Shown here piece after piece: positions 18,571 through 32,251 of a stretch of 64,000 nucleotides of DNA. The position numbers and the translations under genes were made by a program. The number at the start of each line of letters is the position of its first letter. Position 1 is the first letter of the stretch. The notes beneath the pieces were generated by a model. That model was not told the origin of the DNA. It did not search any database and saw only the letters and a program-made list of their open reading frames with translations. This stretch comes from Streptomyces xanthophaeus (lineage in GTDB: Bacteria > Actinomycetota > Actinomycetes > Streptomycetales > Streptomycetaceae), in assembly GCF_000725805.1 (NCBI RefSeq), contig NZ_JOFT01000022.1, positions 1 through 64,000 on the forward strand, read 5' to 3'.

Positions 18571-19190
18571 TGAACGAGCACGAGGAGATGTTCACTGCTG
18601 ACGACGACTCCGAGCTGGACGCCTGGCTGAAGAGCGCCGACCAGGCAGTGCTGGCCTCCCTGGAAAGCGGGATGGACCTCTCGGCCGGTCTGGCCGCGAT
18701 CACTGGCCAGGACGCCGTGGTGACGGAGGAGACCCGCCCGGAACCCCCGCGAGCCGATGCGACCGGCCGGACCCGCGAGCACCGCGATCGGAAGCAACGG
18801 CGCGGAGGACGGGAGGGACACGGAGAGGGATTGGCCGGAGCCACGAGCAGCACTGTCCACTTCGGCGACAGCGTCAACATTCACGGCGGTTTCGGCAACA
18901 CCGGCATGGTCTTCAGCCACGCGGAATCCCCGGGCGCTACTGCGCAAGAGGCTCTTGCACAGCTGCGCCAGGCGCTCCAGGAGCTCCAAGGCCAGCTCTC
19001 CCCGTCGATGGCCGAGGACCTGGAGGCCGCGCTGCCGTACCTGATGCACGAGACTCCGCCGCCGGACGCCGCCGGACTCGCGGAGCGCGTTCGGGCCGTG
19101 ATGCTCGTCAGCGGAATCGCCGCGCAAGCTGGCGCCGTCGGTTATCCGGTCCTGGTCGCTATCGAGAGGGTTCTCGCGCTGTGGAGGTGA
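18570..19190 (+). CDS. Hypothetical protein co-expressed with sigma factor, 206 aa
   Basis: The ATG at 18570 shares its A with the sigma-factor stop codon and is preceded by GGAGAGGAGGTG. The N-terminal 60 residues are acidic, the middle is a basic Arg/Gly linker, and a short segment (STVHFGDSVNIHGGFGNTG, about 91-109) is rich in Gly and beta-formers. The last 80 residues are helical and end with a hydrophobic stretch (GAVGYPVLVAIERVLALW). I recognise no family. Its position suggests a regulator or effector of the sigma factor. Confidence 0.75.
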   Translation: MNEHEEMFTADDDSELDAWLKSADQAVLASLESGMDLSAGLAAITGQDAVVTEETRPEPPRADATGRTREHRDRKQRRGGREGHGEGLAGATSSTVHFGDSVNIHGGFGNTGMVFSHAESPGATAQEALAQLRQALQELQGQLSPSMAEDLEAALPYLMHETPPPDAAGLAERVRAVMLVSGIAAQAGAVGYPVLVAIERVLALWR

Positions 19191-19204
19191 CGCGCCAGGG
19201 CTCG

Positions 19205-19248
19205 TCGGCTGGCCGACTTTTTTCCGCGGACAAAAGTCGGCCAGCCGA
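19205..19248. repeat. Long palindrome P1 (core TTTTxTCCGCGGACAAAA)
   Basis: Two 22-bp arms meet at the centre of CCGCGG with one mismatch; the left arm has T where the other copies have G. It lies 15 bp after the stop of the 206-aa gene and before the convergent STAND gene, where a terminator would be expected. Its outer arms (TCGGCTGG and CCAGCCGA) are not shared with the other copies. Confidence 0.9.
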
Positions 19249-19284
19249 TGAACGTATGAAATCACCACGTATGGCAACGATGGT

Positions 19285-19500
19285 GACGTCATCCCCGCGT
19301 ACGCGGGGAGGCATAGCCCCAGCAACGACCTCGAACACCCGAAGCCACGGGTCATCCCCACGTACGCGGGGCGCAGAGCATCGCGGCGTGGCCGCCGGTG
19401 AGCAGGTTGGGATCATCCCCGCATACGCAGGGAGTAGCCGTTGAAAGTGTCGAGAAGGTCCTCGGCCTTGGGTCCATCCCCGCGCGTGCGGGCAGCTGAT
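19285..19500 (-). CRISPR. Decayed CRISPR array, four repeats, inverted orientation
   Basis: Four imperfect copies of a type I-E repeat, in the orientation TCATCCCCGCGTACGCGGGG, start near 19288, 19351, 19412 and 19473. The spacing is 63, 61 and 61 bp, as for 29-bp repeats with 32-34-bp spacers. Every copy carries changes in the stem or flanks. The orientation is opposite to the intact arrays at 39774 and 52826. It lies between convergent genes and is probably inactive or old. Confidence 0.75.
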
Positions 19501-19604
19501 GTGCGCGATGGGTTTGGGTGACGGCGGCTATCCCAGGCTGCGCACGGTGCCTTGCTACCTGTGGGCTCCTCCCTATGTACCAGACAGGGGTGGAGTCCGT
19601 GACG

Positions 19605-22600
19605 TCATGTCTCCATCTCGGCGCGGACGTGAACGACCGCTATGTCCCGGACGCGAGCCACCGCTTCTGGTTCGACGTGGGCCATGACCGGCAGGGCTTG
19701 GTACCAGTCGGCGGTGTTCAGGGCCTGGCTGAGGAACCAGAGGGCCGTCTGCTTGTCGGCCGATGCAGATGGGGTGGCCTTCAGGGCCAGGTGCTGGATG
19801 GTGCGGGTGAAGGGATCCGTCCGGACCGGGTCGGGAGCGGGGAGCGGGCGGGCCGGAACTCGGGCGAGGTGCCACGCCACTGCGTTGAGTACGGCCGCAC
19901 GGTGCCGCGGGTTCGGGCACTGGGCGGCCACACGCTCGGCGGATGCGGTGTCACCCCGGGCCGCATGGAGCACTGCCAGGGCAGGTGCCGGGAAGTGACC
20001 GGATCCTCGGTTGGCCATGTCGCGCTCCAGCCAATCCAGCTGCGTGCCAGGGTCGTCGCCCGCGCCGATGCGTAGGAGCGCACAAACCAGGGCCTCTTCA
20101 GGGCTCCAGGTCAGCGGGCCGCCTCTGGCCATGCGGACGAGCCCTTCCTCCTTCACCTCGTCGAGGAGCAACTCCTGCTGACTGTAAGCGTCGACCGCGG
20201 CCGGAAGGAGTTCGGCGAAGCGAGACAACAGCCCCTGGCTTCTGGAGGACCTGCGAAGGGCGTGTACCTCCTTGGCCAGAGGGAGAAGCAGATCGGCAGA
20301 CGTCCTCGGGCGGCGCGCCGCGAGTTCCGCGGCGACAGCAATGCGGGCCGAGCGGTCGGTCTTCCGCCACTGCGCCCTCCGGCTCCGGTCCACCGGTGGC
20401 CTCTGCTGCTCGATCAGTTCCAAGGCGGACTCCGCCTCCCCGGCGCACGCCAACGCCTGCGCGGCGAACGCCCAGCTCCCGTCCGGAGCGGATCCGGTCG
20501 TGGCGGCTCGGGCCGCCTGCTGCGCATGCCCGCGGGCTTCCGCGAACAGGCCCGAATCCGCGTAGGCCAGGGCCACGGCAGCGTGTGCTCGTGTCCGGCC
20601 GGCCGGGTTCTGCACCAGGTCGAGCAGAGCCTCGGCGTCGGCTGCCGCACCGGTCCGCACGAGTGCACCGGCCAGGTCCGGCAACCACACCGGGGCGCGG
20701 CCGGTGCCCGGACCGGCCGTCGGCAGGAGGGACAACGCCGCCTCCAGGCAGCGCTCCGCCTGGCCGACATCGCCGTTGTCGGCCAGGCGAAACGCTTCGT
20801 CGGCGAGCCCTTCGGCCTCGGAGACGCCGTCCTCGTCCAGTTGGCGAGGCCAATGCTCCGATTCCGCGGGGAGTACCCCCTCCGCCCTCGCCAGCAGGTC
20901 CTCGATCGTCTCCCTCGACGCCCCGATGTCCGCAAGTGCCTGGGCCAGTCGGGCCAGCGTGTGACGGAATCCGAACTCCACATGGAAGGCGTCCGCCGCC
21001 GACAGTGGTGGCGCGTCGTCGCCCAGGACCATGGACTCGATGTGTTGACAGGCCACGCCCACGAGGCTCTCCGCCTGGTGCGGCCTGGCCCGCGCCACGA
21101 ACGAGGCCGCTGCCGCCAGGACGGAGACGTTCTCCAGCACGGGCGCCGTGTCCCAGACCGAGCGGGCATGCTCCAAGGCACGGTCGTGGAGGCGGTCCGC
21201 TCGGTCGGCGTCCGCGGTCGCGACGGTCTCCCAGAGCTGGAGTGCTGCGGCTGCGGCGCTCCCCTCCCCCGGTTCTTCGGCGGCCAGGTCCTCGGCCTGT
21301 TCCTCCAGTTCGTCCAGGAGCTCCGCCGCGGACCCCGGACGGTGCGGGGCCAGGAGTCGGGCGGCCTCCGCCCACGCCTCGTTCCGGGCCGAGCCCGAGC
21401 CGTGGGTTGAGCGGAGCAGATCCAGTCCGTCGTGTTCCTGGCCCGTCGCCAGCAGGGCGAGCGCCGCCTGTCCGGCGGCATCCTCCGCTTCGTCGGTGGC
21501 GTACCCGAGGCGTCCGGCCTCGCTGAGGGCCCTACGCGCCCACTCCCCTGCTTCCCGGGCCGACTCGGCGGCCTGCTCGCGTTCGATGTCTCTCAGTACG
21601 CGGGCCACACCGGCGAGGTTCACCGCCCTGGCCGCGGCGTCCCCCGCCGTGCCTGCCAGGGCTCTGGCCCGCCGGGCGTCGCCCCACCGGGCGACCGTAC
21701 GAGCCACGGAGGCGGGCAGAGGGCGTACGTGCGCCAGCAGCAACGCGCGGGAGGCGGAAGCCCGGGCCGCTGTGGCCAGGTTGGGGGGTGGTGCGACCAG
21801 GTCGAGGTCCGCGAGGGCGACGTCCGGCCCGGAGCGCCGGGCGAGGCGGAGCTGGCGTCGCGGGTCGAGCACCAGGTCCGTGAGCCGGTCGGTGTTTCCT
21901 CTGTTCCGTACGAGCCGGGTGTAGCCGGTGAGGAGGTAGTTCGGGGTGTCCTCGGGCCAGTCCTGTTCGCGGTAGCCGTCCGCCCATGCGTGCAGGCTCG
22001 CCCTGTACGCCGCCAGTTCGGCCTTGCCGAGGGCGTCGGTCGCGGCCGCGCGGAGCTCCTCATGGGCCAGGACGAACGTCTGCCGGCCCGCCTCGGCATC
22101 GGCCTCCGCCCGCGCGTCCAGCGGGAGGAGGTCGACACGGGTGGGGGCCATGGATCGGCCGACCACGCTGCGGAGCTTCTGCTGCACCGCGTACGGCGTG
22201 ATCCCGACGAGCTCGCCCAGGTCCGCTCCGGTGAGGGCGCCTTCGGCCGAGACGAGCAGCCCCAGCAGGCGTTGGCCGACGCCCGAGTCGCCCAGCAGGG
22301 TGCTCAGCTCCTGCAGGGCCATATCCCGCTTGACCAGGGCTGCGGGCGAGTCGGTCAGCCGTCGGACGATGCCGGGGTTCCGGAGCGGGTGGTCGGAGAC
22401 GAGTCGCAGGGGAACGCGCGGGTTGGGCCGCCCGGTGACGATGACGCGCATGCCGTGCGGCGGGTGCTTGGGCAGGAGTCCGGCGATGCCCTGACCCTCC
22501 AGGCCGGCGTCCGCGTCCTCGTCGAGCCCGTCGACGATCAGCAGCAGGCGCCGGTGGCGTTTGGCGCAGGCCCGCGCCGCGGCTTCGTACAACGGGGAAA

Positions 22601-23345
22601 GATCCGGTCGCTCGTTGTCCACGGCCGGGGGTCGCCTGCTGCCCGCCGCGGATGCCAGCTGCTGCCCGACCACCCGCACGAAGCCCTCGCGGCGGTCGGT
22701 GCCGAGGCGGCCGACGATGAAGTAGTGCGCGACGTCCACCCCGGCTGGCAGGCGGCGGGACGCGAACCAGGCGAGCAGGGCGGTCTTCCCGGCCCAGGGT
22801 CCGGCCTGCCACCACAGGTACGGCGGGGCTCCGTCGGGAGCGGTGGCGAAGGCTTCCAGTTCGGCCAGTTCCTTGTCCCGCCCGACGAACTCGTACGGGA
22901 AGACGTCCTGGAGCGCATGCGACGGCCCGCCCACCAGTCGCCCCGGCGAAGCGGCATGGACGCGCGAACCCCGGCCTCCCTGACCGCTCTTGCTTACGGC
23001 CTGCGCCGAATCGAGCCGGGTCTGCCATGCCCCCGGAGCCGTTGGGCGGCGGGCCGGGTCCCGCTGTTGCGCATGGCCTTCCAGGAAGGGGATCAGCACG
23101 CACAGCACGTAGTAGACGTGCTCGGGCTTCCGGGGGACTGTCTTGCCTCGGAACCAGTCGCTGAGACCAGAGGTGCTCACCTTGCGATGGTGCTGCTCAG
23201 CCAGGCGGATGAGGCGTTGGTAGGTCAATGCCGTGCCGCCACCGGCGGCTTCGTAAAGCTCCCTCAGATCGTCCGCGAAACGCGATACCGGCCCGGCGGC
23301 GTTCTCCGCGCCGCCTGCGACGGACTTCTCCGGAATCTTCATCAT
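19605..23345 (-). CDS. HTH-STAND (NACHT-like) ATPase with helical-repeat C-terminus, 1246 aa
   Basis: The N-terminal 90 residues form a small DNA-binding-like helical domain (VSTSGLSDWFRGKTVPRKPE, about 57-76). The same pattern occurs in the STAND protein at 41602. A NACHT-like NTPase follows, with Walker A GPWAGKTA (182-189) and Walker B LLLIVDGLDED (about 267-277). A winged-helix part comes next, then about 700 residues of Ala/Leu-rich helical repeats. STAND proteins bind a trigger with the repeats, oligomerise and fire an effector; many act in phage defence. Ribosome-binding AGGGAGG lies 2 nt before the ATG at 23345 and 5 nt before a second ATG at 23342, so the latter may be used. A small membrane gene diverges 131 bp away. 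Confidence 0.85.
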   Translation of the reverse strand: MMKIPEKSVAGGAENAAGPVSRFADDLRELYEAAGGGTALTYQRLIRLAEQHHRKVSTSGLSDWFRGKTVPRKPEHVYYVLCVLIPFLEGHAQQRDPARRPTAPGAWQTRLDSAQAVSKSGQGGRGSRVHAASPGRLVGGPSHALQDVFPYEFVGRDKELAELEAFATAPDGAPPYLWWQAGPWAGKTALLAWFASRRLPAGVDVAHYFIVGRLGTDRREGFVRVVGQQLASAAGSRRPPAVDNERPDLSPLYEAAARACAKRHRRLLLIVDGLDEDADAGLEGQGIAGLLPKHPPHGMRVIVTGRPNPRVPLRLVSDHPLRNPGIVRRLTDSPAALVKRDMALQELSTLLGDSGVGQRLLGLLVSAEGALTGADLGELVGITPYAVQQKLRSVVGRSMAPTRVDLLPLDARAEADAEAGRQTFVLAHEELRAAATDALGKAELAAYRASLHAWADGYREQDWPEDTPNYLLTGYTRLVRNRGNTDRLTDLVLDPRRQLRLARRSGPDVALADLDLVAPPPNLATAARASASRALLLAHVRPLPASVARTVARWGDARRARALAGTAGDAAARAVNLAGVARVLRDIEREQAAESAREAGEWARRALSEAGRLGYATDEAEDAAGQAALALLATGQEHDGLDLLRSTHGSGSARNEAWAEAARLLAPHRPGSAAELLDELEEQAEDLAAEEPGEGSAAAAALQLWETVATADADRADRLHDRALEHARSVWDTAPVLENVSVLAAAASFVARARPHQAESLVGVACQHIESMVLGDDAPPLSAADAFHVEFGFRHTLARLAQALADIGASRETIEDLLARAEGVLPAESEHWPRQLDEDGVSEAEGLADEAFRLADNGDVGQAERCLEAALSLLPTAGPGTGRAPVWLPDLAGALVRTGAAADAEALLDLVQNPAGRTRAHAAVALAYADSGLFAEARGHAQQAARAATTGSAPDGSWAFAAQALACAGEAESALELIEQQRPPVDRSRRAQWRKTDRSARIAVAAELAARRPRTSADLLLPLAKEVHALRRSSRSQGLLSRFAELLPAAVDAYSQQELLLDEVKEEGLVRMARGGPLTWSPEEALVCALLRIGAGDDPGTQLDWLERDMANRGSGHFPAPALAVLHAARGDTASAERVAAQCPNPRHRAAVLNAVAWHLARVPARPLPAPDPVRTDPFTRTIQHLALKATPSASADKQTALWFLSQALNTADWYQALPVMAHVEPEAVARVRDIAVVHVRAEMET

Positions 23346-23476
23346 CCCCTCCCTGACCTGCGTACGTGCAGCTGATCCTGTTCACCGGACATCGCCGGAC
23401 AGTCTCCGGAAGGCGGATACCTGTGGAACCGCGCCCGGCGGAGAAGCCACCGGGTGACAGCCCCGAGGGGATCCTC

Positions 23477-23668
23477 ATGTCCGTCCTGCTGACCGTCCTG
23501 GAGACCGTGCTCCAGGAAGCCGCCACCCTCTCCGCCGCCACCGGTCTCGCCTACACCGGTGCCGTCGTCACGGTGGCCGCGTCCTCCGTCCTCTTCCGCA
23601 GTCCGCAGCGCCGACGCGATGCCCGGGCGACGCTGACGATCCTGATGCGGCGCGGCGGGAAGCGGTGA
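23477..23668 (+). CDS. Small single-pass membrane protein paired with STAND gene
   Basis: The ATG at 23477, after GAGGGG, gives 63 residues. A hydrophobic helix (about 21-42, ending VVTVAASSVLF) is followed by RSPQRRRDARATLTILMRR. The tail closely resembles that of the 59-aa protein at 41228-41407 (RDPQRRRDARETLKVLLRR), which also diverges from an HTH-STAND gene. The repeated pairing and the conserved RRRDARxTL tail suggest a dedicated partner, perhaps a membrane effector or anchor. No known family comes to mind. Confidence 0.75.
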   Translation: MSVLLTVLETVLQEAATLSAATGLAYTGAVVTVAASSVLFRSPQRRRDARATLTILMRRGGKR

Positions 23669-23722
23669 TGCGTCGTTCAGGTCTGGTCCCGTCGGGGCCG
23701 TAGGGCGTAGCCTCGGCCCCTG

Positions 23723-23800
23723 CTGGACTCCCCCGCGTGTGCGGGGATGGCCCCCGTTAGGAGCAGAGCCTCCTTGGCCCCCGCGTGCGCGGGGACGTTC
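23723..23800 (+). CRISPR. Two decayed CRISPR repeats
   Basis: Two repeat-like hairpins (CCCCCGCGTGTGCGGGGATGG near 23731 without its first base, and CCCCGCGTGCGCGGGGACG near 23779) lie downstream of cas6e. Their spacing is about 48 bp, short of the normal 61, so part of the spacer is lost. They probably represent the last trace of an array. Confidence 0.5.
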
Positions 23801-23848
23801 ATGCCCTCGGTGTTCAGCCGGGCCGGACCAGCATGCCGCAGTATCTGT

Positions 23849-23893
23849 CTGAGGGGCCGACTTTTGTCCGCGGACAAAAGTCGGCCCCCTCAG
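23849..23893. repeat. Long palindrome P2 (core TTTTGTCCGCGGACAAAA)
   Basis: A 22-nt left arm and a 23-nt right arm pair around CCGCGG with a single bulged C; the outer arms read CTGAGGGG and CCCCCTCAG. It lies 11 bp beyond the cas6e stop, between convergent genes, and could terminate the Cascade transcript. Confidence 0.88.
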
Positions 23894-23903
23894 GCCGTGC
23901 CCC

Positions 23904-29068
<5,165 letters not shown>

Positions 29069-29250
29069 GTTGCATCGTCTGCTCTCTGCTCATAACGGTT
29101 GCTTGATGTGATGAGGCAGGACGCTAGCAGGCGGACGATGTGGGTATGACGGGTTTGCGAAACTTCAACTCCACTTCTCTGCAGTGCCGTTGGACGCCGA
29201 GATGCGTCCCCGCCGAGGACGGCCGTCGGACTCCGTTGGCCGGTGCTCCG

Positions 29251-29304
29251 GTGCGGCGCAGCCCAGACTTTTGTCCGCGGACAAAAGTCTGGGCTGCGCC
29301 GCAC
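29251..29304. repeat. Perfect 54-bp palindrome P3
   Basis: Two 27-bp arms match without error and meet inside CCGCGG. The inner part shares the family core TTTTGTCCGCGGACAAAA; the outer arms (GTGCGGCGCAGCCCA and its complement) are unique to this copy. It lies in the non-coding region upstream of cas8e. Confidence 0.92.
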
Positions 29305-29343
29305 GAGCGACACCTATGCTTGCCGCACGGGCATTCGGAGCCG

Positions 29344-29495
29344 CCTGCTCCCCGCGCCCGTGGGGATGACCCGTACCTCGACCTCGTTGAGGCCGGCCTC
29401 ATGTCTTGCTCCCCGCGCAGGCGGGGATGGTCCCTCGGCGAGCAGGCCCTCGCACGAACGGTGAATCTGCTCCCCACGCATGTGGGGACGAGCTG
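29344..29495 (+). CRISPR. Decayed CRISPR array, three repeats
   Basis: Repeats beginning near 29344, 29405 and 29466 (CTGCTCCCCGCGCCCG, TTGCTCCCCGCGCAGG, CTGCTCCCCACGCATG) are spaced exactly 61 bp apart and enclose two 32-nt spacers. Each differs from the intact consensus, with compensating stem changes in some. The orientation matches the arrays at 39774 and 52826. It lies about 280 bp upstream of cas8e. Confidence 0.8.
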
Positions 29496-29535
29496 GCAAC
29501 GGGCGCCTGTTGTCCGCGGACGCCGGTGGATGAGA

Positions 29536-29571
29536 GGGGTCGACTTTTGTCCGCGGACAAAAGTCGGCCCC
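29536..29571. repeat. Long palindrome P4
   Basis: Arms of 18 bp (GGGGTCGAC outward) pair around the shared core with one T-G pair. It lies between the decayed array and P5 in the region upstream of cas8e. A partial copy of the core (TTGTCCGCGGAC) occurs just before it, at about 29513. Confidence 0.88.
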
Positions 29572-29652
29572 GCGAACCGCCGCAGCACCGGCCCGGAAAC
29601 GCTGATGGCCCCGACGGGATCGTTCCCATCGGGGCCATCGGTGTGTGGGGCT

Positions 29653-29682
29653 CCCGACTTTTGTCCGCGGACAAAAGTCGGG
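29653..29682. repeat. Long palindrome P5
   Basis: Perfect 15-bp arms CCCGACTTTTGTCCG and complement. It lies 10 bp after the parB stop codon and could end the parAB transcript. Confidence 0.9.
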
Positions 29683-29692
29683 GCGGTGGCAG

Positions 29693-30877
29693 CTAGCTCC
29701 CCTGGTTGCTCTCCAGCAGCAGCAAGGTCAGTTCCTCGCGCTGCTCGGCCGACATGTGGAGCCGGATCGCCTCATAGACCGCCTTCGGGTCCTGCCAGGC
29801 GACCGGGGCCGGGTCCGTGCCGCGGACCTGGGGCGGGATGACGCCTTCCGGCTCGCGCTCCGCCGGGCTCGGCGTCGGCTTGACCGGGGCCGCGGGGACC
29901 TCCCGTACCGGCTGCTCCGCTACGGCCTCCGCGGCCGGAGCCGGGGCTTCGGGGGCAGCCGTCGGCGTGCTCTGCGGCTCCCGACTTTTGTCCGCGGACA
30001 AAAGTCGGGTCGGCTCAGGGGTGGGCGCCGGAGCTTGCGCTACTCCCCCGGCCGCCACCACGGCTGCCGGCGCGGGCTCCTGCGCCTCACGCAGGATTTC
30101 CCGCTGCACCGCCTTGACCTGGGCTTCCTGCTCCTTGGTGTCCTTCAGGAACGCCAGCAGCTCGCCCGCGCCGATACCCGGCCGGTCCTTCGCCGTGCGG
30201 GCGAGCGCGCGCCCGTCGCGTTCCGGCAACTCCCCCGCGCTGAGCATGGCCTGGATCTCCTCCGGGAGTTCCAGCAGCACCAGCTGGTTCGTCACCCACG
30301 ACGGTGACTTGCCGAGCCGCTCCGCCGCCCGCGACTTCGCCCCGTGCTCGCGCCCGCCCTCGTCGGCGCAGATGTCGACGAGCTGCTGCACGCCGCGGGC
30401 CCGCTCGACGACGTCGAAGTCCTCCCGCTCCAGGTTCTCGGCGAGGAGGTGGTCGATGAAGTCCGTGCGCGTGGCGGCCAGGTCGTCCCGTACGACGAAG
30501 TCCAGCGACTCCAGCCCGACGTGCAGGGCGCTGCGGAACCGGCGTTCGCCGTTGATCAGGACGTACGCGGCCGCCCCGATGCGCGCGTCGTGGTCCGGCC
30601 ACAGCGCGAGGTACGCACCGCGGGTGACGACGAGGCACGCGGCCAGCTGCGCCTGGCGGAGCTCTTCGCCGAAGCGGGTCAATTCCTCGTCCGTGCCGAA
30701 GTTGCGGCGCGGGTTCAGGGGCGTGGGGGAGACCTGGTCGAGGGGGACCCGGACCAGTTCGTACGCCGGTACGTCGCCCTGCGCTATGGCCTTGGCCCGG
30801 CCGCGCTCGCTGCGCCCGCCCGCACGGCGGGCGTTGCTGAAGGCCGCCCCGGTGCCGAGGAGATCGCTCTTGCTCAT
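29693..30877 (-). CDS. parB: ParB-family partition protein
   Basis: The 394-residue protein has the ParB N-terminal domain: VRVPLDQVSPTPLNPRRNFG at about 42-61 and YVLINGERRFRSALHVG near 107-123. The latter corresponds to the GERR box now known to bind CTP in ParB proteins. A helix-turn-helix follows (SRAAERLGKSPSWVTNQLVL). The C-terminal 140 residues are Ala/Pro-rich linker ending in a short helical tail. Within the linker, the peptide RLLSADKSRE is encoded by palindrome P6, an in-frame insertion-like element. The start overlaps the parA stop (ATGA). It should bind a centromere site, not identified here, and segregate the replicon with ParA. Confidence 0.9.
   Translation of the reverse strand: MSKSDLLGTGAAFSNARRAGGRSERGRAKAIAQGDVPAYELVRVPLDQVSPTPLNPRRNFGTDEELTRFGEELRQAQLAACLVVTRGAYLALWPDHDARIGAAAYVLINGERRFRSALHVGLESLDFVVRDDLAATRTDFIDHLLAENLEREDFDVVERARGVQQLVDICADEGGREHGAKSRAAERLGKSPSWVTNQLVLLELPEEIQAMLSAGELPERDGRALARTAKDRPGIGAGELLAFLKDTKEQEAQVKAVQREILREAQEPAPAAVVAAGGVAQAPAPTPEPTRLLSADKSREPQSTPTAAPEAPAPAAEAVAEQPVREVPAAPVKPTPSPAEREPEGVIPPQVRGTDPAPVAWQDPKAVYEAIRLHMSAEQREELTLLLLESNQGS
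29980..30009. repeat. Palindrome P6 inside parB
   Basis: The same 30-bp sequence as P5 (CCCGACTTTTGTCCG and complement) lies within the parB coding region. It is read in frame as LLSADKSR in a low-complexity linker. It is the only copy inside a gene. Confidence 0.92.
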
Positions 30878-32034
30878 GCGGCGATCCTCCGGGCGATCTC
30901 GCGCATGGCCTCGGACTGCTCGCAGTCCGGCGCGTAGTGCAGCAGCGGCAGCTTGACGCGCACCGCTTCGCGCTGCTCCTTGAGGTCGGCGATGACGGTG
31001 ATGACCGGCGGGTCGCCGAACTCCTTCCAGCTGTTGAGGGAGGAGGTCACGACGTAGCCCTTGCGGCTGTCGTAGAGGTTGACGACGAAGCCGAGCTGGG
31101 CAATCTCGATGTCGAGGTCGTCCACCAGGTCCTCGATCTGCTCGCTGAGCATGTCGTAGGCGTCGGCAGAGGTGTCCTCGGCCTGGACCGGTACGACGAT
31201 GCCGGAGGTCTTCGGGGCCTCGCCGTCACGGGTGCGCGCGTAGTAGAGCGCGGTGTCCATGGTGTAGCCGAGGCTGGGCGGGCAGTCGACGACGATGTAG
31301 TCGAACTCCTCCTCCAGCTCCTCCAGGGCCTTCTCCAGTGCGGTCTCCTTCGTCCGCACGTGGCGCGTGGTGGCCAGGCGGGCGTCCAGGAGGAACGCGT
31401 CCTTGCAGGAGGGCAGGAGGAAGAGCCGGCCCGCGAAGACCCCGTGCTCGATGGGGACGAGGAGCTCGCGCACCCGGCCCTCGATCTCGCCCAGCATGTG
31501 CTTGGCGAGGCTCGGTTCCTTGATGCCGAGCATCTCCGCGCCCAAGTGACGGGTGAGGTGGCCCTGGGGGTCGAAGTCGATGACGCAGACGCGGGCGCCG
31601 GTCTCGGCGAGGGCCTGGGAGAGCCCGTTGCTGATGGCGCTCTTGCCGACGCCGCCCTTCTGGTTGCAGACCACGATCCGGCGCGCGCCCTCGTGGGCCG
31701 GACGGCGCCGGCCTGCGGGGGAGGGGTGCGTGTCGAGCCACAGGCGGATCGACTGGGCGAGGCCCTGGTTGTACGGGACTTCCCGTAGCCGGCAGTCCTC
31801 TTTGAACTCCCCGTACAGGCCGGTGGGGAGGTAGGTGGAGAAGGAGGAGGCGCCGGACGTGTCCACGGGGGTCGCCGCGGAGGCGTCGGCACGCCAGGCG
31901 TGGACGCCTTCGGTGACGGCGTCCTGGATGTCCACGCCCAACTGGGCTGCGCGGACCTTGAGTTCCTGCCGCAGGGACGCGGGCAGCTTGGCGACTACCT
32001 TTTCCCTGACTTCCGGATCGTATGGAGCGGTCAT
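30874..32034 (-). CDS. parA: ParA-family partition ATPase
   Basis: The 386-residue protein has the deviant Walker A of ParA/MinD ATPases, NQKGGVGKS (about 124-132). Motif A' (VCVIDFDPQGHLTRHLG) and Walker B (YIVVDCPPSLGYT) follow. The first 110 residues precede the ATPase domain and start with a basic helix-rich part (KLPASLRQELKVRAAQLGVD) that resembles a small DNA-binding domain, as in autoregulatory plasmid ParA proteins. It overlaps parB by 4 nt. The pair supports a low-copy plasmid or plasmid-derived replicon. Confidence 0.93.
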   Translation of the reverse strand: MTAPYDPEVREKVVAKLPASLRQELKVRAAQLGVDIQDAVTEGVHAWRADASAATPVDTSGASSFSTYLPTGLYGEFKEDCRLREVPYNQGLAQSIRLWLDTHPSPAGRRRPAHEGARRIVVCNQKGGVGKSAISNGLSQALAETGARVCVIDFDPQGHLTRHLGAEMLGIKEPSLAKHMLGEIEGRVRELLVPIEHGVFAGRLFLLPSCKDAFLLDARLATTRHVRTKETALEKALEELEEEFDYIVVDCPPSLGYTMDTALYYARTRDGEAPKTSGIVVPVQAEDTSADAYDMLSEQIEDLVDDLDIEIAQLGFVVNLYDSRKGYVVTSSLNSWKEFGDPPVITVIADLKEQREAVRVKLPLLHYAPDCEQSEAMREIARRIAA

Positions 32035-32251
32035 GCGGGTACCTTACTAACCTTCTTGGGTGAAGGCGAAGAGGCACACCGAAGCATGTCCCTTCTGTAA
32101 TGGGCCGTCTCGGCGAAGTCGAGGCCGGTCCGGGCGAGGGGTCGCGAGCCGGACATCCTGCTCGATCTGGGCATCTGCCGCCGGGCCGCGAACCGTGGTG
32201 CGCGGGGAAAACCCGCTGACGCCGAACGTGGTGCTGACTTAGCGTGCCGTC

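Noticed and set aside
19605..23345. Cas3 or another CRISPR nuclease hidden in the large gene near Cascade
   Set aside because: The gene has HTH and STAND ATPase motifs with helical repeats. No HD nuclease or superfamily 2 helicase motifs are present.
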